Shown one piece after another: positions 56,230-64,000 of a DNA stretch of 64,000 nt. The stretch comes from Dichetophora obliterata (Eukaryota > Arthropoda > Insecta > Diptera > Sciomyzidae): assembly GCA_963920525.1 (NCBI GenBank), contig OY986438.1, positions 184,510,888-184,574,887 of the forward strand. The letters are read 5' to 3'. The notes beneath the pieces were generated by a model that saw nothing but the letters and a program-made list of their open reading frames with translations, had not been told where the DNA came from and did not search any database. A program made the translations under genes and the position numbers. Position 1 is the first letter of the stretch, and the number at the start of each line of letters is the position of its first letter.

Positions 56230-58255
56230 TATTTATATTCTAATAGCGTTACCAAAAAATAGTCTCGTAGAGTTTAGAAAATTATAACATGGCATAATAA
56301 GAATTTGTCTTCTTGACGACTGACCAAATTGCAATTTTTCAAAAAGATAGTTTGGTGTTCTGGACTGGATCAGTTTGTGCAAAAAGATACAATTCCTGGC
56401 ATTGAGGTATGTTAAAATACTACACCCACGTATACCATTCCTAAAGGTGATCATATCTACAAAGCCCATCAACATAGCGTGTAGCATAATTGAACCCAAC
56501 TTGTAATTTATGTTGTGTTTGTGAATCTAACTTGCTGTAGACAAGTTCAGCACACGTAATTACAGGAATGACCAGCTGAACAATAGTTTGCGTTTCGTAT
56601 CAATTGGTGATTTTCGGCTGATGGTCTCAGATTACGCACTATAAAGTATTTTTTACGGACCACATCGTTAATATGATCTGTGCAGGTGAGAGAAAAATTT
56701 ATATTAAAGCCAAGATTTCGAACACTGCAGGCAGGTTTTTGTCACAAATTGACAGTTCTGGGATATCCGTAAAGTTTATTTTCTCTTTGGAAATAGGCAA
56801 CATATATGAGTTCAGGGCATTAAACTGTAGATAATTTTTAAAAGCCCACTGGTTTATGGTCTTCATTAAGCTTGCATATCTAATCTACCAAAAGGTTCGT
56901 TTTTCCAGATAGGAATACTTGAACATCATCAGCGCAAGCATGCAATGACTCGTATTTGCAACTATTGAAAATGTCATTGATGAATACTGAAAAAAGAAGG
57001 GGTCCAAGAACTGAACTTGAAGGACACCACTGCAGACCAACTTTTGCTGCGAAAAAACTAGCACCAACTCTTACTTTTTGTACTATATCCGTAAGTAGCT
57101 ACTCAACAGATCGACAGCACTGTTACAGAATCCATATAAATATTTAAGTTTGAATGCTTTTTAGAAGTCCAGCAAACAAAGTAAAGTTACCCGGCCATCA
57201 TCATAAAAAGACTTAAGGGAAGGTTCTCCTGGATTTTTTTGAAAAAAATCCATTTTTTTTTTTTTACATAAAATGAAAGTTACATATATGTAGAATGTTT
57301 GTGCCAAGGGATATTTCAATACGACGCGTATTTCTCGAGCTAGAGCGTGTCAAACGTACCCATGTCACGCGCGCGTACCAACTTTCTAAAAACTTTAAAC
57401 GCGTTTTTCTCGGAACCATGTTTTCTAATCTAACGGACAGCACAGGGCTTGTTCTATTGATCCGATTTCCTTCATTCAAAGAATGTTTGAAAGTATATAC
57501 TTTTTTGTACGCCTGGAACCTAACATTGGCATAAAAAATTGTTTATTTATAATTTTTAAACGAGATCTAAGTAAAAAAAAAGCAAAAAATTTCAATTTTT
57601 TTTTTTAAAAGTCCATAAAATTGGTTTTTTTTACCAAACTTAATTGAAGTTAGGTTCCAGGCATATGAAATGTTATCAATTTTAATAAATTTTATACATT
57701 TCTCATTTCAGTTCACTACCTGAGGCCCCACACTGTCCGCGGGAGGTCGATGTTTTGCGCGCAGAGGTCGACGAGATCCGCCATTTTCAAGCCGCCATTT
57801 TGAATTTTTCAAATATCTTTTTTTTTTTTTACTCGTCAATAAACCACGACTCAAAGTTCAAAAGCATAAGTTCGTATGTCTTTTCATTTTCCCACAAACC
57901 ATTCTCAAATTTTGCTTGTTTTTCGGCCAAATCCAAAAAAATCCAGGAGAACCCTCCCTTAATGACATTAAAGACTTTAAGGGTAGCTGTTGAGCAACTA
58001 TGACCTGCACGAAACCCAGATTAAAGTGGAGACAAAAGATTATTATGTCTATATTCAAAATAAAGACATTTGCTCAGCCATTATTGCTTCTACAATCTTC
58101 GATAAGGACGACAATATACTTATTGGTCTGAAATCTTTCGGTTCACAGGCTAACGATTTTTTCGCTACAGGCGTTATTACAGCAGCTTTCCAAGTATTAA
58201 GAAAGGAAGAAGTAGCGAAGCAATGATTTACCCATATAATCAGAGGGCTCAAAAT
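56230..58255 (-). pseudogene. Reverse-transcriptase remnant of the split LINE
   Basis: Minus-strand blocks: TWKAAVITPVAKKSLACEPKDF and RPISILSSLSKI (58190-58090, fingers), SPL-SGFRAGHSCSTATLK (58030-57970), then after the MITE DDGRVTLLCLLDF-KAF (57195-57150, first catalytic Asp). Next come SSYL and a frame-shifted SGVLQ-Q-LDP-FF block (GVPQGS-LGPLLF in the family), ACADDVQVFLSGKTN (about 56945-56905, YADD changed to CADD), and a C-terminal part ending NYLFEKLQFGQ and NAIRI at 56233. Stops and frameshifts are numerous. The CADD substitution would by itself weaken an active enzyme. Confidence 0.75.
57213..57962. mobile_element. 742-bp MITE inserted at TTAA within the LINE
   Basis: TTAA lies on both sides (57213-57216 and 57959-57962). 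The termini read GGGAAGGTTCTCCTGGATTT and GGGAGGGTTCTCCTGGATTT (complement), one mismatch in 20. The element separates two parts of the LINE reverse transcriptase that belong next to each other, which independently confirms its limits to within a few bases. TTAA target sites are the hallmark of piggyBac. However, piggyBac ends usually begin with CC rather than GGG, so the superfamily is tentative. The interior has open frames on both strands (57264-57479 minus, 57295-57534 plus) with no recognisable domain. Confidence 0.85.
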
Positions 58256-58260
58256 ATAAG

Positions 58261-59511
58261 GTAGAATTATTTTAGCAAATCTATATATACAGTGTTGCGC
58301 AAGACAATAGCAACAAAATCAGTGCGCTGCTACAAAATCGTGTATCTTTTTTAATATTAGGGACACACAAAAATGATTATAGGAATCAAAGCATATATTC
58401 ATACATCATATATGTGGGAATGGCGTAAATAGTTGGATGGCAACACTGGTTAGAGAAAAGTACAAAACAAACGAACGAGCGAACAAAGCGTCCATCATAA
58501 CTTAAAATTGATGACTAGACATTTTCGTGGCTGTACTGAAGCCCCAAACATAGCCGCAAGACACATATGACGTTTGCCTGAAGTGAAATTATATTGAACC
58601 AAATATTGCTACTGAAAGCTTATTGAAATATCTAATCGACCTGTTCCAAGATATTTGCTGAAGTGTTTTCATGATTTTTAAAAGTTTTACATTTCAAAAT
58701 TTTTAAAATTAAGAGGGAACAATTTAATAGAAATCAGAAAAACTGCTTTTCAAATGGAATATTAAAAAATATAATAATCTGAATATAAAACAAATGTTCT
58801 TATTTTTTATTGCTACTACAGTGTTTTTCAAACTTGTTGAGGTAATTTTCAAACAGTTTATTTATTTTAATTTTATTTTAGTGCTATTCATACTTTTTGA
58901 GTAGCTCTTTTTTTTTGGACACTCTGGTTCGATGCGTTTTAAAATTTCGAATACCTTCTCAAACTATTATTTTTTATCAAAGCACTTGGAAAATTCAATT
59001 TTTCTTCAGAAATTTTGAAAGTTTTCTGAACTAATATTTAGGCAGAATGAATATTTTGACCTTTTCATGCTTATGAAACTATAACACAAGTGATTCTCTA
59101 ACTTTCAGTTTTTGCAAAAATTATCAGAGTCTGACTCCATTACGTATAACTCTTTTCCAGCTCGTTTTCCTATCTTGTGAAAAAGTTATTCTAGAGCCTT
59201 TAAAATGGTTTGAGTAAATTTGTCAATGCTTTTAAAGCTGTTGATCTGGTTCCAATTATCTCATTTCAAATTGTTGTAACAGTTCCTGCCAAACTAGTTA
59301 TAACATTTTTTTAAACAAGTTTGTAAAGTTCAAAAAACAATTTTAACACTGTGTTTTATGTTTTCAAGAGCTCTTCTAACTTTTTGTGTTGATAACATCC
59401 TGTCAAACGCATGCTGTAAGTCTTTTTAAAATTTCAAACTTTCTACTTTCTTCAACCAATGGTTTCGTGCTTTTTATTTTGACTGATAAACTTTCCTAAC
59501 TGATTAACTGA
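58261..59511. other. AT-rich filler, no gene seen
   Basis: No termini or coding signals were found. CAACACTG-type sequence near 58443 is isolated. Confidence 0.45.
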
Positions 59512-59838
59512 GGCGGCCGTAGCTGAGTGCGTGGCACCTAAGGTAAAGAACCTCGGTAGCCCGGGTTCAATTCCAGCTCAGACAGAAAGTTTTTTCAATC
59601 GAATTAATTGTTCTGTTAGGTCGTCACCTCTCTGCAGACAATGGCAAACCTCAGAGAGTACAAATTGCCATGTAAAGCTTCTTGAGAACATAAGCCGTTT
59701 GGAGTCGGCATTAAACACGTAGGTCCAGTTCTCGGTCATTTGTGATTAAACATTTAATAACACGCACAGCACAATTGATCAATAGAAGCTAGGTCAAAGT
59801 CCTTCCAAGGGCTGAAATGGTCAGTTAATTTTTTTTTT
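59512..59838 (+). mobile_element. tRNA-derived SINE, about 320 bp
   Basis: An internal RNA polymerase III promoter is visible: A box TAGCTGAGTGCG (59520-59531) and B box GGTTCAATTCC (59564-59574, one base off consensus), at tRNA-like spacing. The T-arm stem is mismatched and no anticodon arm folds convincingly, so it is a SINE head and not a working tRNA. The body contains CTCTCTGCAG, GGCAAACCTC, GGAGTCGGCATTAAACACGT and AGGTCC, followed by CATTTGTG and CGCACA. I associate this order of motifs with SINEs of higher flies (memory only). A T9 run at about 59829 could terminate transcription; an earlier T6 at 59589 would terminate it just after the head. No clear target duplication was found. Confidence 0.7.
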
Positions 59839-61759
59839 ATCTTTTCGTGTTTGTCAAACTATGATTCAATGCCTTTGAAACTTTAGGTTTTTTGAAAAAT
59901 TTTCGAACTCCGACTCCATTATTTTTAATACTTTTAGTAAATAGTAAAAACATAGTTTTGGTGGAGATATTTTTTAGGTATCAATTTAGTAATGAGCTCA
60001 AAAAATAGCATGGCATTGTACCTGAGCGAAAGTTAATGGTTTAAAAAATAGATAAAAATAAAGTTGAAGTATAAAAATAAATTTTACAGGAAATAAAAGG
60101 AAAAAAATATTTCGTAAAATTTATTAAAAAAAAATAAATATATACAGAGCCATGATGATCACATTTACTTTGATATTTAAAAATAAAACAAAATGGCAAC
60201 ATTTTAGAATAAAATAATGTTATAAATTTTGCCTGAAATGCATCAAATCGCAACTCTTAATATTATATTGGTAACAATATCTTTTTATTACCAAAACAAA
60301 AATACTTTGCCATTAAAAGTCCTGCCTAAAGGTCTGCCTTGCATATTCATGCATTTCCGAAAGATTTCATACTGCTAAATGCCATTACTAAATGAAGCAA
60401 CTCAAACTCATACTAAAAAGGTCACACTAAAAATAAATAATTCACTAAATTGAATTTTAAAATTTAACTGCGAAAAGACAATAAAAAAAAGCGTTCAGCA
60501 AAATATTAATGTGATAGTTCGTCATGTTGATTCCACACTCTCACAGACATCAATTAGCAAGGTATAAACGTCATTCAATTCACATAAATTTTCCATAATT
60601 TATGAGGAAAATATTTTGTACGGTAAATTTTCCCAACGTCACAGCAACTTTTGACGTTAAAACATAGTCAGCCAAAAAAAGAGAAACTTTATTGAGAGCT
60701 CATAAAAAGCATATAAAATGCTAAATTAAACTGTTTGAAAGTATATTCTGCCTAAAGAAAAGAAGAAACTTTCACACAAGTTTTGATAAATAATTTTCGA
60801 AAATACTTTTTATATTATAATTGTAGTTTTGCCAAATTTCAAGGTGACTCTCTTGTAGTTTTTATTCCATTTCACATGTATTATGTTATAGAATAATAGG
60901 ATAGAATTTTACTTATAGGATTAAACCTTCACTATCATAACTTTAGAGTTATGGCTTTTATACTATAACATTGAATCGATCCATTGATGGCATTTAAAGC
61001 GTTCGCTATGCTATAATGTAGTTAACATTAACACCATTACTTCCTTTCACACATACTTACACACAGCTTTACTTGCTCACAGCAGCTATCGTTAACATTG
61101 CATAATTAATTAAATTAAATTGCTTTCGTTTAAATGTGTTTTCAACTTCATTTAATTGAGCGTAAATGTATTCAACATATCATTTATTTATTAAGTACAA
61201 ATTTACTTATAACATGAATACACATACACATTGCACAGTGACTCGAACTGGCAGTTCTCGTTGCAAAACTCATAGCTTTAGAACGAATTGAGAAATCTCG
61301 ATAATTTTGTGGATAGCATTGCTTAGAAAAATTATACAGCTCCTTTTGCGCAAAATTTTATTTGAATAAACAGACAGGATGCTGAAAAATTTTCAAAGGT
61401 AGGCTTTCTAAAGTGTGTAAAAAACTATGCTAAGGAAGTGTTTCCATATGATTTTTCTTTCAAAAAAAAATTTATGAAAAACTTTAATTATATCTAATTT
61501 ATGGTAAATCAACACGAATTCAAAGTCATTTTCGTTTCTCAAAGTCTTGAACTATTGCTTTACTGAAAAAAATTGTCTCAAAACATAACAAAAACCGATA
61601 ATATAAATTATATAGACCTTCATTTTGATTACCTTTTACACTTGAATTTATTTTTTTTTTTTTTTTTTTTTGAGGAAAAAATGCAAAGTAAAGTGGGACA
61701 TGAAAAAATCGCAAGTTTCCTAAAATTAGTCGTTATAGTTAAAAGATAGGTATGCAAGT
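59839..61759. other. AT-rich filler, no gene seen
   Basis: Nothing recognisable in either strand. T-rich run at 61651-61671. Frames at 61526-61925 on the minus strand are low complexity or run into the next element. Confidence 0.45.
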
Positions 61760-62616
61760 AAATGCAGTAAGCTGGGTCGATTTGTAGGGAGGTAAAAAAA
61801 TGTACGTGCCTGGGTGATTTTCGGATCCGGCATGAAAAGTCATTACAAAAAAAAGGGGGTCGATAGGATTGCACTTTACCATACCACATCTTCAATTTTC
61901 TGATTTTTTGTATATAAACGTGCACAGCTAGAGCAAAACTGATGCCAGAAACGAAATCCTCGTACCCGATTCAACCTAAAATCGGTCTCACATTTATACG
62001 TTTTTATTCAAAAATTTATCGCAAAAAATTTCTAAAGAAAAAAATTCACAATATTCAAGGCATAATATTAACATTGGTGCATATATATTTTTGACCATCA
62101 CGGCTGAACCACTTAAGCTACCCACCTTATATTCACAACATGCATTTGCGTGGTCCTCCGAAATATTTTTGTCTTTTTAGATCTCCCTAGGTGGCGCTGT
62201 GGTCGATTTTTGTCGGTTTATAAATATATTTTTTTAAAAATCGACCATAGCGCCACCTAGGGAGATCTAAAAAAACAAAAATATTTCGGAGGACCACGCA
62301 AACGCCTCGAAATTTATTTTTCCGAAATTGTGTTATAGTTTTAGATCCCCCTAGGTGGCGCTGTGGTCGATTTTTGTCGGTTTATAAATATACTTTTTTA
62401 AAAATCGACCACAGCGCCACCTGGGGGGATCTGAAAATATAACACAATTTCGGAGAAATAAATTTCGGACAAATAAAAGAAAAAATTCAGAAAATTGAAG
62501 ATGTGATAGGGTAAAGTGCACCCCTATCGGCCCCTTTTATTTAATAACTTTTCATGTCGGAACCGAAAATCGCCCAGGCAACATAGGTTTCCAAATCGAC
62601 CCAGCCTAATATGCAG
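61760..62616. mobile_element. Foldback element with two internal hairpins, ends related to the 48-kb element
   Basis: The element 61768-62608 (841 bp) lies between AAATGCAG (61760-61767) and ATATGCAG (62609-62616), 7 of 8 identical. Ends read TAAGCTGGGTCGATTTG and TAGGCTGGGTCGATTTG (complement), matching the GGGTCGATTTG ends at 48.0-48.6 kb. Outer arms of about 150 bp are roughly 80% complementary (shared TGATTTTCGG, GCATGAAAAGT, TGCACTTTACC, CACATCTTCAATTTTCTGA). Inside lie two consecutive hairpins, 62145-62302 and 62309-62466, each with arms of about 70 bp. Both share the core CCCTAGGTGGCGCTGTGGTC. The second hairpin is evidently a diverged duplicate of the first. Confidence 0.9.
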
Positions 62617-64000
62617 CTAATTTTTTTTTGCATTGTGTTCTGAAATATTCAGCCTAACTTTATTTTGTGGTCAAAATGAGGGATTTAGCTAAAGAAAGTT
62701 ATTTTGTAATTTCGTATAATGTATTTTGGCACCCTAAACACGAATGCTGAAAAAAATTTTGGTCTCTTATGGGTTTCGAGATAAATTTCCAGAACTTGGA
62801 AAAATTATGGAACAATAAACATTTAAAACAACATTTTTTTAAGCAAAAAAACTATAATGCTTGCATGATTTAATTGTGAGCTATTTAGATCAAGTAAGTT
62901 TGAAGAAGGCTTATTTGGCGCACAGTGGTCGAAAAGGGGAATTAGCTTTAGAATATTTTTAAACTTTTTTATCTTAGTTATTGATCCTGTAGATCGAAAG
63001 GGTGTATTTTTTTTAAAAGATTTGCCGCCTTTTTTGCGCCTTCTAAACACGAAATTCCACTGTTGCATACAACAACTCCGAAATGCCTTCAGATTCAATC
63101 AGATGCTTAACCTGCCGCTTTTTAGACTTATGGTCATAGACTTATGACCTATAATAATGTACCCTTTTCGTGATCTACCAACTGCAGTTTAAGTCGATGG
63201 TTCAAGGTCAATTTTGGGCTCAGGTTCTTCATCTGATTCTCTCTTCAAAAAAGGAGTTAATTAAAGGAGTTAATCAAAGGTGACACTCATCAATGTTAAA
63301 CTTGTTTCAAAAAAATTTTATATTGTATTTTTTTTTACTTTTTTTCACATTTAAATATTTTCCACTCGCTAAGCACTTCTATTTTTGTTATTTTTTAATC
63401 TATCGCCGTTTGAAAAACTTAACAATTTAAAACAAAAAAAAAGTATGTGTATGACCACCAGCAAGGTAGAAGTGAAACCTTTATAAAACTGTAAAACTTT
63501 TTATTACAACTTTTTCATAAAACATCGTAACCTAAGTAAGGCTGCGTTCATAATAAACTCTTTTAACTAAGCCGAGAGGCTTAGCTGAAAAGCGCTTTGG
63601 ATATAATCATATGGAAAAAGCTCAAACTATTAATAGTGTCAGCATAAAGCTACTATTTAAATGCTTTTCAGCGGTTATATCTCCATCTCGCTTGCTCACA
63701 CAGCAAACGTTTTTTTTTATGCTCTGTTGTAGAGCATTTTTGAAATGCTTTTTGACGCTTTATTCTTGCTTCATCACATTGTTTAAATTTTTTTGTTTAG
63801 TTTTATTATTTATTGCGTCGTTTTTTTATTTTTATAGTTAACAATATTTTTTAGGATTTTGTATTATTTTTTGGATATTTTTTGTGCTGAAGTTTTCACC
63901 GTTGTTGCGTTGTTGTTTCGTTTTGTGGTGCTTTTCAGTTTTATGCACATGTGTATTCTCTATCTCGTTTGTTGACATAGTTTTCGTTGTTCTTGCATAC
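62617..64000. other. AT-rich end of the window
   Basis: It contains R1 copy 4 at 62871-62910 (AATTGTGAGCTATTTAGATC, AAGTAAGTTTGAAGAAGGC). No gene is recognised. A 76-codon frame at 63611-63841 is Phe/Leu-rich and unassigned. T-rich tracts dominate from 63780. Confidence 0.45.

Larger units (their letters stand above)
55862..58260 (-). mobile_element. Jockey-superfamily LINE fossil split by a later MITE
   Basis: Reading the minus strand, reverse-transcriptase sequence starts near 58255, is interrupted by the MITE at 57217-57958, resumes at 57212 and runs to about 56230. An AT-rich 3' UTR ends in GGCAAATAAATAAATAC at about 55864-55880. The 5' part, including the endonuclease, is missing. The AAAT-type tail resembles that of the LINE at 11.6-13.1 kb, but the protein motifs differ enough to be another family. 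Confidence 0.75.

Noticed and set aside
59503..59829. The 9-bp inverted pair around the SINE as terminal repeats of a DNA transposon
   Set aside because: It is too short in AT-rich DNA, lacks a target duplication, and the internal promoter points to a SINE.

Overview
The window looks like repeat-dominated, AT-rich insect DNA, most likely from a brachyceran fly and possibly a tephritid fruit fly. The reasons are the 59-60 nt introns inside two transposase genes, an almost perfect mariner of the Mos1 type, Jockey-like non-LTR elements with (AAAT)n tails, CAA/CAG microsatellites, and a tRNA-headed SINE whose body resembles one I associate (from memory only) with higher flies. I found no exon of a host protein gene and no functional tRNA, rRNA or snRNA gene. 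The window reads as an intergenic region or large intron made of nested transposable elements between AT-rich filler.

Layout. 0-8 kb: a TGTGA array at the left edge, a degenerate tandem array (790-1360), a small MITE related to the Tigger element further on (2363-2687), and tandem duplications at 4.9-5.4 and 7.3-7.6 kb. 8.4-9.65 kb: a structurally complete mariner with an open 345-residue transposase. 11.3-13.1 kb: a 5'-truncated Jockey-type LINE. 14.5-16.8 kb: a transposase remnant followed 18 bp later by a Tc1-like element with long inverted/direct repeats. 17.46-20.49 kb: a structurally complete Tigger/pogo-like element with an open 589-residue transposase. 21.5-22.4 kb: a P-element-like non-autonomous insertion whose target duplication is supported by a nearby paralogous empty site. 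27.4-28.3 kb: an almost pure hexanucleotide array of about 0.8 kb.

Second half. 29.3-29.8 kb: a 450-bp MITE. 33-34.7 kb: a second Tc1-like element with an intron and point stops. 35.5-36.5 kb: two mariner fossils. 38.7-41.5 kb: a decayed RTE-like LINE. 42-44.3, 48.0-48.6, 55.0-55.8 and 61.8-62.6 kb: four non-autonomous elements with 8-bp target duplications of hAT type, two of them foldback hairpins with related ends. 55.86-58.26 kb: a LINE fossil split by a TTAA-flanked MITE. 59.5-59.8 kb: a SINE.

The parts do not form a host pathway. The functional logic is that of a transposon community: two open transposase genes (mariner, Tigger) that could still act, their broken relatives, and non-autonomous elements that depend on enzymes encoded elsewhere. 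All boundaries and family assignments come from reading the sequence, with no database search.
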